Shown here: positions 8,287 through 16,631 of the stretch, one piece after another
Position numbering within the stretch: the first letter of the stretch is position 1
Layout: each line of letters starts with the position of its first letter
The notes under the pieces: generated by a model
The model's database searches: none
What the model saw: only the letters and a program-made list of their open reading frames with translations
Told to the model about the DNA's origin: nothing
NCBI RefSeq assembly: GCF_000420665.1
Contig: NZ_ATVJ01000001.1
Location: 806,001-870,000 of the forward strand
Length of the DNA: 64,000 nt
Direction of reading: 5' to 3'
From: Ponticaulis koreensis DSM 19734
Lineage (GTDB): Bacteria; Pseudomonadota; Alphaproteobacteria; Caulobacterales; Hyphomonadaceae
Translations under genes and position numbers: made by a program

Positions 8287-9372
8287 ATGATTGAGCCTGT
8301 TTCACCAATTGGCGAAAGCCCTGAATGGTTGGAGGCGCTGGAAAAAGCGTCATTCATTGCCCCGCTGGACCGATCAATCCTGATTATCGGGGAGCGAGGT
8401 ACGGGTAAGGAGCTGATTGGCGAGCGCGTTCACTTCCTGTCGAAGCGCTGGAACGGACCGTTTATTAAAGTGAACTGTGCTGCGCTTTCTGATGAGTTGC
8501 TGGATTCAGAACTGTTCGGGCATGAGCAGGGCGCGTTTACAGGGGCCAGTTCCAGAAGGATTGGCCGGTTCGAACAGGCTGATGGCGGCACGATCTTTCT
8601 GGATGAGATCGCCACGGCATCTGATCGTGTGCAGGAAAAGCTGTTGCGCGTCGTCGAGTATGGCGAGTTTCAACGCCTTGGCGGCGAGCATGTGCTCAAA
8701 TGCGATGTCAGAGTGACTGCAGCGACGAATATCGACCTTCCAGCGGCGGTGGAGGCCGGTAAGTTTCGCGCCGACCTTCTCGACCGCCTTGCCTTTGATG
8801 TGATCACCTTGCCCCCTTTACGGGTCCGGATAGAGGACATCTCGCTTCTCGCTGACCATTTCGGCAGCCAGATGGCTCGCGAAATGGGGCTTCCGTTTAC
8901 GGGCTTTTCTCCATCTGCAATTTTGCAGCTGGAAGCGCATGATTGGCCGGGCAATGTGAGGGAGCTTAAAAATGTCGCCGAGCGGATCACGCACCGTTCG
9001 CTCCATATGGATCCTGAAAGCTATATCGAGTTTTCAGAAGATGCGATTGACCCGTTTTCATCGCCCTTTCGCCCACAAGCCAGGCAAGCGTCTGCCAAAC
9101 CGGTTCAATCAGGCCCGGTTCAAGACCTGCGTCTCGATGTTCCGCCCGTGGAGGACGGCCTCGATTTTGAAACCGAGATCCGGCTATATGAAGTGCGTCT
9201 GGTAGAGGCTGCGCTAAAGGCGAGTGAGGGACACCAGGGTAAAGCTGCCGACTATCTTGGGCTCACCTATCACCAGTTCCGCGGCCTTCTTCGTAAGCAT
9301 GGCATGGACAATAAGAAGAAGCGCGGCGAGGTGGATGAACCTCAGGAACGTCAGCCTATTCGGGGCATGTAA
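8287..9372 (+). CDS. pspF: PspF, sigma-54 activator of the phage shock operon
   Basis: An AAA+ enhancer-binding protein that drives open-complex formation by sigma-54 RNA polymerase at psp promoters. Like PspF it lacks an N-terminal receiver domain, and the ATPase begins at once. Walker A is GERGTGKE (35-42), the sigma-54-contacting loop is GAFTGA (82-87), and Walker B is GGTIFLDE (100-107). The C-terminus carries a Fis-like helix-turn-helix (GKAADYLGLTYHQFRGLL). The ribosome site is weak, consistent with low expression. It is divergent from the psp operon. Confidence 0.95.
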   Translation: MIEPVSPIGESPEWLEALEKASFIAPLDRSILIIGERGTGKELIGERVHFLSKRWNGPFIKVNCAALSDELLDSELFGHEQGAFTGASSRRIGRFEQADGGTIFLDEIATASDRVQEKLLRVVEYGEFQRLGGEHVLKCDVRVTAATNIDLPAAVEAGKFRADLLDRLAFDVITLPPLRVRIEDISLLADHFGSQMAREMGLPFTGFSPSAILQLEAHDWPGNVRELKNVAERITHRSLHMDPESYIEFSEDAIDPFSSPFRPQARQASAKPVQSGPVQDLRLDVPPVEDGLDFETEIRLYEVRLVEAALKASEGHQGKAADYLGLTYHQFRGLLRKHGMDNKKKRGEVDEPQERQPIRGM

Positions 9373-9374
9373 TG

Positions 9375-9397
9375 CGGAGGAAAACTCTCCGAATTTT
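9375..9397 (+). terminator. weak terminator-like hairpin after pspF
   Basis: CGGAG (9375-9379) and CTCCG (9387-9391) can pair around a 7-nt loop, followed by AATTTTA. The stem is short, so termination would be partial. The glycosyltransferase gene starts 60 bp further on. Confidence 0.35.
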
Positions 9398-9456
9398 ATG
9401 TAAATTCTCCGACTACCCGAAACGCTAATTTCCTTGTTTTCTGCCATGACGTCAGT

Positions 9457-10233
9457 ATGGAACTAACTTCTGCAACTGCCGCTGATTTTGCTGTCGACCC
9501 TGAACGGATAGAGTTTATGGGTCTTATCTTCGATCCCTTGGATACCGAAGGCACGGTAAACGAGATTGTGCGCCGCGCGGATCGCGGTTGCGACTTCACT
9601 TATCTGGTCACACCGAATGTCGATCATATGGTTCGCCTCGATGCGGAGCCTGATCTTCGTCCGCTCTATACAGACGCAGGCATGCTGGTGTGTGATAGCC
9701 GCATCCTTGAGCTGTTCGCCAAGTTTGAAAGTAAGGAGCTTCCTGCTGCGCCGGGCGCAGACATTGTTGAAGCGCTGATCCGTGATCACATTAATTCCGA
9801 TGAGAAGATCGTTGTGATTGGCGGCGATGAAGGGATTATTGAATCGCTGGCGCGAGACTATGGCATCGCAAATGTTGCCTGGCACAATCCGCCTATGGGT
9901 CTTCGCAATAAGTCGGATGAAGTCCGCAAGGCCGCAGAGTTTCTTGCCAGCGAAAACGAACGTTTCGCCTTTCTGTGTGTCGGGTCCCCGCAACAGGAGA
10001 TGGTCGCCCGTGAGGCGCTGCGTCTTGGTCGCGGTAAAGGTGTGGCCCTGTGTTGTGGCGCAAGCCTTGAGTTCCTGGCAGGCCGGGTCGAGCGTGCGCC
10101 GCTCTGGATGCGCAATGCGCGTCTTGAATGGCTTCATCGCCTGCTGAGCGAGCCGAAGCGCATGTGGAAGCGCTATCTCGTTGACGGGCCGCGTATCTTT
10201 GCGATCTGGCGAAAACATAAATCAGAACAATAA
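9457..10233 (+). CDS. WecG/TagA/CpsF family glycosyltransferase
   Basis: A GT26-family enzyme of 258 residues that transfers a sugar (often N-acetylmannosamine or its uronate) to a lipid-linked or exopolysaccharide acceptor at the inner membrane. The family motif TPNVDHMV lies at about residues 51-58. The C-terminal basic, tryptophan-rich tail (WMRNARLEWLHRLLSEPKRM) is typical for membrane association. No other polysaccharide genes are adjacent, so the acceptor is unknown. A bidirectional terminator follows immediately. Confidence 0.88.
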   Translation: MELTSATAADFAVDPERIEFMGLIFDPLDTEGTVNEIVRRADRGCDFTYLVTPNVDHMVRLDAEPDLRPLYTDAGMLVCDSRILELFAKFESKELPAAPGADIVEALIRDHINSDEKIVVIGGDEGIIESLARDYGIANVAWHNPPMGLRNKSDEVRKAAEFLASENERFAFLCVGSPQQEMVAREALRLGRGKGVALCCGASLEFLAGRVERAPLWMRNARLEWLHRLLSEPKRMWKRYLVDGPRIFAIWRKHKSEQ

Positions 10234-10264
10234 AAAACCCCCGCGTTGGCAGGGGTTTTCTTTG
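10233..10264. terminator. bidirectional rho-independent terminator
   Basis: AAAACCCC and GGGGTTTT pair around CGCGTTGGCA, with an A-run before and a T-rich tract after. It can end transcription of the glycosyltransferase gene on the plus strand and of the DUF2853 gene on the minus strand. Confidence 0.85.
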
Positions 10265-10281
10265 ATCAATGCTATGCAAGC

Positions 10282-10614
10282 CTAGCCAGCGAGCATGTCG
10301 ATTTTGCCGTATTTCTCAGCGAGAATGTAGTAGAATGTGACGCGGGACTTATTGCCCTTCTCGTCCTTCATCACTGTGCAGACTTCCTGAATTGCAGCGT
10401 CCAGATCAGCGTCAGAGTCAGTCAGTTCAAACTTCTTCTTCAGCCACTTTTCGCGCACACGTTCCAGCTCGGACGGATCAGAGCAGGAAACCAGAGACGA
10501 GTCGCGGTTGCGAAGTGCAATACCGAGATGGTTTACAATCTTCTGCAGTGCAGTTTCGTTATATGCTTTCGCATACTTTTTCACGTTGTCTACGTAAGGT
10601 GCAATATCGGCCAT
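10282..10614 (-). CDS. DUF2853 family protein
   Basis: A small soluble helical protein of 110 residues and unknown function, resembling the DUF2853 family. It begins MADIAPYVDNVKKYAKAYNE and includes a conserved-looking DDRV-like C-terminal half (KNKSRVTFYYILAEKYGK region). The ATG at 10614 is preferred over the further upstream start at 10680, because GGGGAG lies 8 bp before it and the length then fits the family. Confidence 0.8.
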   Translation of the reverse strand: MADIAPYVDNVKKYAKAYNETALQKIVNHLGIALRNRDSSLVSCSDPSELERVREKWLKKKFELTDSDADLDAAIQEVCTVMKDEKGNKSRVTFYYILAEKYGKIDMLAG

Positions 10615-10710
10615 TTGGATCACTCCCCGTCTAGCCCGTACCAAGTTGAGCGATTGCCCAATCACCACCTTATCCAGCATTAGAAAGTCGGCAAGTAGGT
10701 AGGCTGCGAT

Positions 10711-11754
10711 TTATGGACACGGATTTGGCTGGCGCGCGTGCAGTTCGTTCACGCTGTTTTCCAGATCGTCAGTCCATTCAAGATCAAACGCATCAATACA
10801 CGTCTTCAATTGTTCCATTGTCGTGGCGCCGATAATCGTTGAGGCCATGAAAAGCCTTGTGTCGCAGAACCGTATCGCCAGCTGGCCCGGATCAATGCCC
10901 TTCTCTGCCGCCAGATCGACGTAGGAATTGATCGCGTCTTCTGCGTGCGGCTTCTCATAACGGCTAAGACGTTGGAACAAGGCTTTGCGTGAGCCTTCAG
11001 GCAAAGCGCCGTTACGATATTTGCCAGTCAGATAACCCTGCCCTAATGGCGAGTATGACAGGAGCCCGACATCCTCATGCATGCAGACTTCTTCAAGCCC
11101 CTCTTCAAAGGTGCGGTTCACCAGATTATAGGCGTTCTGGATGGATTGAACGCGTGGCAGGCCGCGCTTTTCGCTTTCGGCAATAAAGCGCATCACGCCG
11201 AATGGTGTCTCGTTCGATAGACCTATATGGCGGATATTGCCCTTCTTCACGTGGGCATCGAGCGCTTCGAGAATGTCTTCAAATGGCTCGTATGAAATAT
11301 TGTAGTGCTTGGCTTTCAGTTTGCCGCCGAAAATCGGCGCGACACGGTCAGGCCAATGAAGTTGATAGAGATCAATATAATCGGTCTGTAGACGCTTAAG
11401 GCTCTTCTCAACGGCTTCGTCGATTTGCGCCTTGTTGATACGGCACATGTCTACGTCGTCGCGATACCAGGTGTTTTCAGACCGGCCGACAATTTTGGTA
11501 GCGAGAATGACTTTGTCGCGATTGCCGCGCGCTTTCATCCAGCTCCCGACAATGCGCTCTGTCGAGCCTTGCGTTTCCGGTTTTGGCGGAATGGCATAAA
11601 GCTCGGCTGTATCGAAGAAATTCACGCCGCGCTCGACAGCGTAATCCATTTGCTCGTGACCTTCGGCCTCAGTATTCTGTTCGCCATAAGTCATTGTTCC
11701 GAGGCAGCACGCGCTGACCATCAGGTCTGTACGACCAAGTTTGCGTTTTTCCAT
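10711..11754 (-). CDS. aldo/keto reductase (Tas-like)
   Basis: An NADPH-dependent oxidoreductase of the aldo/keto reductase superfamily, 347 residues, cytosolic. The catalytic tetrad can be seen: Asp in FFDTAELY, Tyr at the end of that motif, Lys in VILATKIVG, and His in LYQLHWPDR. The extended length and N-terminus (MEKRKLGRTDLMVSACCLGT) are like the Tas/YajO subgroup. GGGAG precedes the ATG. It follows hrpB by 53 bp and is probably co-transcribed with it. The substrate is unknown. Confidence 0.93.
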   Translation of the reverse strand: MEKRKLGRTDLMVSACCLGTMTYGEQNTEAEGHEQMDYAVERGVNFFDTAELYAIPPKPETQGSTERIVGSWMKARGNRDKVILATKIVGRSENTWYRDDVDMCRINKAQIDEAVEKSLKRLQTDYIDLYQLHWPDRVAPIFGGKLKAKHYNISYEPFEDILEALDAHVKKGNIRHIGLSNETPFGVMRFIAESEKRGLPRVQSIQNAYNLVNRTFEEGLEEVCMHEDVGLLSYSPLGQGYLTGKYRNGALPEGSRKALFQRLSRYEKPHAEDAINSYVDLAAEKGIDPGQLAIRFCDTRLFMASTIIGATTMEQLKTCIDAFDLEWTDDLENSVNELHARQPNPCP

Positions 11755-11807
11755 TTTTGTCTCCCAATCCGGACAGGCTGACGTGGTCCGAGCGCAGACT
11801 CAAGCCG

Positions 11808-14261
11808 TTATTTTCGGTTGCGCGGCGGTGGTGGTGTGGCGCTTGCCGGATCTTCCGGCCAGTTATGCTTCGGATATCTGCCTTTCATATCCTTACGCAT
11901 GTCGGAATAGCTGCCAGACCAGAAGCCCGGCAAATCCTTTGTGATGGCGACAGGTCGCTGTGCCGGAGACAGAAGGCTCAAAGTCATCGGCACGCGCCCG
12001 TCACAAATCGTTGGATGCGTTTTAAGGCCATAAAGGTCCTGAACCCGAACCGAGACGAGCGGCGCTTTCTCATCCGCGTAATCAATAGCAACGTTGCGAC
12101 CTGACGGCGCCTGCCATTTGGCGGGTAGCGCTGTTTGCAGCGCCTGGCGGAGTTCCCAATCGATTGTGTCATCCAGATAGCGTCGAAGCGAGCCCGCCTC
12201 GATACCTTTCAGGCCATGCGTTTCAATATGTGGCACCAGCCAGTCCGACGCCGACGATATAAGCTCTGCTTCTAACGCCTCGGGCGTGCCTCCAGTCTTC
12301 GGGGCTTTCTCGGGAAATGCGGAATAGAAGAAGCCCAGTCTGGAAACGTGATCCTTGATGGTGTCATATCCGGGAAGTGAGGAGAGGCCATTCTCTTCCA
12401 CCGCCCTGAGCAACGCCTCTGCGATCGTCGTATTATCCGGTTGGGACAGTGGCGTTTCGGACATTACGATTTCGCCAAGCGTTTTCTGGCGCCGTGCCTT
12501 CACCTTGCCGGACTTCGGATCAAACTCGGCAAAGTCGCGCTCGGCTTCGGTGAGAACGCTGCGCACCAACCGCTCATCGAGCGCGCCCGCTAGACGGACT
12601 ATGCTTTCACTTCCGCTTTGGCCGCCCGTTTCGCAGACGACAATCCATTCACTTCCTTCAAGCGTGAAGTTATCCGGAAGTTTGACGCCCCCTCCTCCCG
12701 CAAGCTGGTAGCGTTTCGGATCGCTTTTGCGACGCCTGGCAATCCGGTCCGGCCAGGCTTTCGCGATAATGTCTGCGGCATTTCCGGATGGGATGGCTTT
12801 GACGCCTGCCCAGCGCTTTGCCTGTTCTTTTAGAGAGTTGGCGCGTTTGGAACTATCTCGCTGAAAAGACGAGACCCTCGAAGACAAATCATCAGATCGC
12901 CCGCCTGCGCCCTGTTCTGAAAGCATGGCGGCGACCTGGGCGGCGAGCGCTTTTTCTCCGTCGCCTTCTGCTGCCAGAATGACCGAAGACAGACGCGGAT
13001 GAAGCGGCATTCCGGAGGCTTTCTGGCCCTTCGGTGTCAGCCTGTTCGGGTCATCTGCGTCGATGAACTCCAGCCGCTTCAGCATATCGAGGGCCGCCGC
13101 AAAATGCCCGCGCGGTGGATAGTCCAGAAGGTTGAGGTCATAAAGGTTGTGGTCGCCCCACTCGATCAGACGCAATAATGCTGAGCTGAGATCGGCATTG
13201 AGGAGTTCCGGCGTGGGTGCCTTTGGCAGACCGCGATTTTCTTCTTCGTGCCACAGCCTGTAGCACACACCCGCCTCGGTCCGGCCGGCGCGTCCGCGTC
13301 GCTGGTCAACATTCGCGATGGAGGCTTTCACCGTGGAGAGCATCGCGCCGAGGCTATTGGGTGAATAGACCGGTACACGGGCAAATCCGCTATCAACAAC
13401 CACCCTCACCCCCTCAATGGTGAGCGAGCTCTCTGCGATATCAGTCGAGAGAACGACTTTGCGCTTGCCGCTGGGGGGCGGCTTGATGGCGTCATCCTGC
13501 TCTTTGGGAGGTAGCGCGCCATAAAGCCGGCAGATCATGATGTCGTCTGAAAGGCCACCAAGACGCTCAGCCGTCCGGTTGATCTCCGCAGCGCCCGGAA
13601 GGAATGCGAGAATTGATCCTGTTTCAGCAGCCAGCGCTTTGCGAATGGCCTTAGCCATCTGGTCTTCCAGCCTGTCCTGCGTACGCCCGAGATATTTCGT
13701 TTCAACCGGATAAGCCCTGCCCTCGGACTGGACGACTGGTGCCTTCAAAACGCTAGCGACCTTTTCAGTGTCGAGCGTCGCGGACATGACGACGATCCGC
13801 AAATCCTCGTTCAGATAGTCCTGACTTTGTTGCGTGAGGGCGAGGCCGATATCTGCGTCCAGAGAGCGTTCGTGAAATTCGTCGAACAGAACAGCGCCAT
13901 AGTTACTGAGTTCAGCATCGCGTGTGACGAGATTGGTGAACACACCCTCGGTGACGACTTCAATCTTTGTCTTTGGTCCAACTCTCGTATCGAGGCGTGA
14001 TCGCACACCAACCGTTTCACCGACCCGTTCTCCAAGCATGTTGGCCATACGCTCGGCGGCGCGCCGCGCGGCGATCCTGCGTGGCTCAAGCATAATGATT
14101 TTCCTGTTGCCGAGCCAGTCAGAGCCAAGAAGATGTAGTGGAACTTTTGTCGTTTTACCGGCGCCTGGCGGCGCAGCGAGTACGAGCCGGTTGCCGGTTT
14201 TCAGCGCAGCGGAAATATCATCCAGCACATCATCAATGGGAAGTTGGAATGCGTCCGCCAC
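11808..14261 (-). CDS. hrpB: ATP-dependent helicase HrpB
   Basis: A DEAH-type RNA helicase of 817 residues; its cellular substrate is poorly defined. Motif I is APPGAGKTTK (about 30-39), motif II is the variant DEFHERS, motif III is SATLD, and motif VI is QRRGRAGR. The C-terminal half is the HrpB-specific region. The reading frame begins at a GTG (14261) with a weak ribosome site, and no nearer in-frame ATG exists. It is the first gene of a likely minus-strand transcript with the aldo/keto reductase. Confidence 0.93.
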   Translation of the reverse strand: MADAFQLPIDDVLDDISAALKTGNRLVLAAPPGAGKTTKVPLHLLGSDWLGNRKIIMLEPRRIAARRAAERMANMLGERVGETVGVRSRLDTRVGPKTKIEVVTEGVFTNLVTRDAELSNYGAVLFDEFHERSLDADIGLALTQQSQDYLNEDLRIVVMSATLDTEKVASVLKAPVVQSEGRAYPVETKYLGRTQDRLEDQMAKAIRKALAAETGSILAFLPGAAEINRTAERLGGLSDDIMICRLYGALPPKEQDDAIKPPPSGKRKVVLSTDIAESSLTIEGVRVVVDSGFARVPVYSPNSLGAMLSTVKASIANVDQRRGRAGRTEAGVCYRLWHEEENRGLPKAPTPELLNADLSSALLRLIEWGDHNLYDLNLLDYPPRGHFAAALDMLKRLEFIDADDPNRLTPKGQKASGMPLHPRLSSVILAAEGDGEKALAAQVAAMLSEQGAGGRSDDLSSRVSSFQRDSSKRANSLKEQAKRWAGVKAIPSGNAADIIAKAWPDRIARRRKSDPKRYQLAGGGGVKLPDNFTLEGSEWIVVCETGGQSGSESIVRLAGALDERLVRSVLTEAERDFAEFDPKSGKVKARRQKTLGEIVMSETPLSQPDNTTIAEALLRAVEENGLSSLPGYDTIKDHVSRLGFFYSAFPEKAPKTGGTPEALEAELISSASDWLVPHIETHGLKGIEAGSLRRYLDDTIDWELRQALQTALPAKWQAPSGRNVAIDYADEKAPLVSVRVQDLYGLKTHPTICDGRVPMTLSLLSPAQRPVAITKDLPGFWSGSYSDMRKDMKGRYPKHNWPEDPASATPPPPRNRK

Positions 14262-14380
14262 GGCCAGTCTTTCGGTTCAAACAGGCTAAAACCGCTAGCT
14301 TTCTTTGATGCGGGCTTCAAGGGCTGAACCGATCAGCGCGTTGAAGCGTAAACAGACGTAACGGTTAAAGGATGCCTCAA

Positions 14381-14695
14381 ATGACGCTGCTGAGAATTGC
14401 GATTGCCGGCCTTGGTATTGCCCTCGCCCTGATGTGTGTCTGGGCGGGTACAAACGGCCATTTCCTTAATGAGTTTGGCATTGTCGGTGGTCTGGCATGG
14501 GGCAAGGTCAGCCTTGCGGACCTCTATATCGGTTTTGCGCTTCTTGCCGTGCCTATCGCACTGACGGAAAAAGTAAAACTGTCAGCGCCAATTATTATTG
14601 CCTTGTTCCTATTAGGAAATATTGTCGGCGCGTTTTGGCTCGCCTGGCGTTTGCCTAAGCTGGTCAGGCTGCTGAAGCAGGATAAGCCGGCGTAA
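14381..14695 (+). CDS. small integral membrane protein (DUF1475-like)
   Basis: A protein of 104 residues with three hydrophobic segments, a short loop after the first (WAGTNGHFLNEF) and a basic C-terminus (RLPKLVRLLKQ). The pattern resembles DUF1475 membrane proteins, but I am not certain. An ATG also exists at 14372; 14381 is preferred because AAAGG then lies at a proper distance. The last 32 bp overlap the convergent oxyR gene. Confidence 0.6.
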   Translation: MTLLRIAIAGLGIALALMCVWAGTNGHFLNEFGIVGGLAWGKVSLADLYIGFALLAVPIALTEKVKLSAPIIIALFLLGNIVGAFWLAWRLPKLVRLLKQDKPA

Positions 14696-15584
14696 ACAGA
14701 GAGCGGATTTCTTCCGCAACAATGCGCGCATCGGATTCTCGCGAAGACCCTGCGCGCCATGCCACACCGATGGATCGGCCGATCGCTGGCGGCGAGAATG
14801 GACGGATGTTGACATCAAGCCCATTTCCAATGCCGGCATCGGCGGCAATCTTTGGAATAAGTGATACGCCCAGCCCACCATCTACCATCTGGATGAGTGT
14901 ATGCAGGCTGGTAGCGCTCACCTCCCCGCCATCGCGTACAGTTGGCATCTGACAGACAGATAGCGCGTGGTCACGCAGGCAGTGGCCGTCTTCCAGAAGC
15001 AGTACATCATGGGGCGCGAGGTCTTCGGGCTGCAGCGCGCCGTCTTTTCCGAGCGGATGCCCCTTTGGAGCAGCCAGCAGGAATTCATCATCAAAAACAG
15101 GAATGGAATCGATGCCCGTGGCATCATATGGCAGCGCGATCAACGCGGCATCGAGACGTCGTGCGCGCAGATCATCCAGCAAACGTGCGGTTTGTTCTTC
15201 GCGCAGATAGAGTGTCAGATGATCAAACTTGGATTTCAGATGCTTCATCACGCGCGGTAGCATGAAGGGCGCGATTGTCGGGATCGCGCCAAGGCGGAAC
15301 GTACCATAAAGCGGCTCGCCTGCCCCTTTGGCCGCAATCACAAGATCTTCGGCGTCTGAAAGAAGACTACGCGCCCGATCTACGACTTCTGCGCCGGTGG
15401 CGGTCAGTGTCGCGCCGCGCGCTTCGCGCTCGACGAGCTGTACCCCCAGAATACCCTCAAGCTCGCGGATCGCCGTTGAGAGCGTTGGCTGGGTGACATG
15501 CATGCTTTCGGCGGCACGTGAGAAGGAGCGCTCTCTTGCGAGCGCATCAAGAAACTGGAGCTGTCTGAGTGATGGAAGAATCAT
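14664..15584 (-). CDS. oxyR: OxyR, peroxide-sensing LysR regulator
   Basis: A LysR-type activator of 306 residues. The winged helix-turn-helix covers residues 1-60 (FSRAAESMHVTQPTLSTAIR). The two redox cysteines expected for OxyR are present at about 202 and 211 in LEDGHCLRDHALSVC, matching the spacing of C199 and C208 in E. coli. Peroxide should form a disulfide there and switch on target genes. It is divergent from ahpC-ahpF, its expected target, with OxyR-like sites in the shared region. No clear ribosome site precedes the ATG. Confidence 0.93.
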   Translation of the reverse strand: MILPSLRQLQFLDALARERSFSRAAESMHVTQPTLSTAIRELEGILGVQLVEREARGATLTATGAEVVDRARSLLSDAEDLVIAAKGAGEPLYGTFRLGAIPTIAPFMLPRVMKHLKSKFDHLTLYLREEQTARLLDDLRARRLDAALIALPYDATGIDSIPVFDDEFLLAAPKGHPLGKDGALQPEDLAPHDVLLLEDGHCLRDHALSVCQMPTVRDGGEVSATSLHTLIQMVDGGLGVSLIPKIAADAGIGNGLDVNIRPFSPPAIGRSIGVAWRAGSSRESDARIVAEEIRSLFTPAYPASAA

Positions 15585-15732
15585 AGAAAAAATTTATGGC
15601 ATCTGGAGAAATAATCAAGAATGCTGCATTGCCGCGAAGTGGAATGTATTTCAATAATTTTTGAATAGTCGGATATTTCCAATATTTGGCGATATGCAGA
15701 ATATCCTTTCGCTGCGCCGCGATATACCGAGA

Positions 15733-15747
15733 ATAATTCCAGACTAT
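15733..15747. promoter_or_regulatory. second OxyR-like half site
   Basis: ATAA-N7-CTAT (15733-15747) has the spacing of an OxyR dimer site and lies midway in the oxyR/ahpC intergenic region, about 150 bp from each start. It could serve autoregulation of oxyR. The match covers only one dimer. Confidence 0.4.
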
Positions 15748-15787
15748 CCCGAGTTTATTACTCAGGCGCTGCCTCTACGGCATCTGC

Positions 15788-15825
15788 GATAAAGACAACC
15801 TATCGCAAGTATAAATATTATAAAT
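15788..15825 (+). promoter_or_regulatory. OxyR binding site of ahpC
   Basis: The core, 15788-15804, reads GATAAAGACAACCTATC, with a perfect AACCTATC half of the GATAGGTTNAACCTATC consensus. The ATAG-N7-CTAT-N7-ATAG-N7-CTAT spacing continues to 15825 with ATAA at the third position and a poor fourth. It ends directly upstream of a -35-like TTGTGT (15826-15831), the usual place for OxyR activation. Confidence 0.7.
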
Positions 15826-15854
15826 TTGTGTGATGCAGCAAGCTCGACCATATA
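15826..15854 (+). promoter_or_regulatory. probable ahpC promoter
   Basis: TTGTGT (15826-15831) and CATATA (15849-15854) are 17 bp apart, directly beside the OxyR site. Transcription would start near 15861, about 30 nt before the ahpC ATG. Confidence 0.45.
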
Positions 15855-15891
15855 GCATTCTGTATCCAGCCAACCGAGAAAGGATCACTTC

Positions 15892-16455
15892 ATGGCTCTC
15901 ATCAACACAGAGATTAAACCATTCAACGCGACAGCATTCAAAGAAGGTCAGTTCGTCGACATTTCAGACGCTGACGTGCGTGGCAAATGGGCGATCTTCT
16001 TCTTCTACCCAGCTGACTTCACATTCGTATGCCCAACCGAGCTCGAAGACCTCGCAAACCTTTATGGCGAATTCCAGAACCTCGGCGTCGAGATCTTCTC
16101 TGTTTCTACAGACACACACTTCTCGCACAAAGCATGGCACGACACATCGCCAGCGATCGGCAAAATCAACTACTACATGGTTGGTGACCAGTCCGGCACA
16201 ATCACAAACAACTTCGACGTAATGCGCCCACGCGTTGGCCTTGCTGACCGTGCGACATTCCTCGTCGATCCGGATGGCATCATACAGTTCATGGAAATCA
16301 CATCTGAAGGTGTTGGCCGTAACGCTGCTGAGCTTCTGCGTAAGACAAAAGCTGCTCAGTACGTTCGCAACAACCCAGGCGAAGTTTGCCCAGCTAAGTG
16401 GGAAGAAGGCGAAACAACGCTTGCTCCTTCACTGGACCTCGTCGGCAAAATCTAA
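15892..16455 (+). CDS. ahpC: alkyl hydroperoxide reductase subunit C (peroxiredoxin)
   Basis: A typical 2-Cys peroxiredoxin that reduces hydrogen peroxide and organic peroxides. The 187 residues contain the peroxidatic Cys at 47 ([10 protein letters not shown]) and the resolving Cys at 166 (GEVCPAKW), as in E. coli AhpC. AGAAAGGA lies about 8 bp before the ATG. Codon use is strongly biased (ACA, CCA, GCA, AAC), consistent with very high expression. It is followed by ahpF, its reductant, with a hairpin between them. Confidence 0.98.
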   Translation: MALINTEIKPFNATAFKEGQFVDISDADVRGKWAIFFFYPADFTFVCPTELEDLANLYGEFQNLGVEIFSVSTDTHFSHKAWHDTSPAIGKINYYMVGDQSGTITNNFDVMRPRVGLADRATFLVDPDGIIQFMEITSEGVGRNAAELLRKTKAAQYVRNNPGEVCPAKWEEGETTLAPSLDLVGKI

Positions 16456-16528
16456 GCCGTCGATACCAATGGCGCTGGCACAACGTCCCCCCACCCCTTC
16501 CCGGTGTGCCAGTTGCCATTGGCCTGAC

Positions 16529-16556
16529 ATCAGGCCCCTCATCGCAGGGGCCTGAT
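16529..16556 (+). terminator. hairpin between ahpC and ahpF
   Basis: A perfect 11-bp stem (ATCAGGCCCCT at 16529-16539, AGGGGCCTGAT at 16546-16556) with a 6-nt loop, but no T-run. It more likely stabilises the ahpC message or attenuates read-through than ends all transcription, giving more AhpC than AhpF. Confidence 0.6.
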
Positions 16557-16631
16557 CTTCGGCCAATGGCCTGAGACTTTCTTTAGGATGGCCTTTTCGG
16601 TCGTCCCCGACCCATCACATGGAGACCCATC

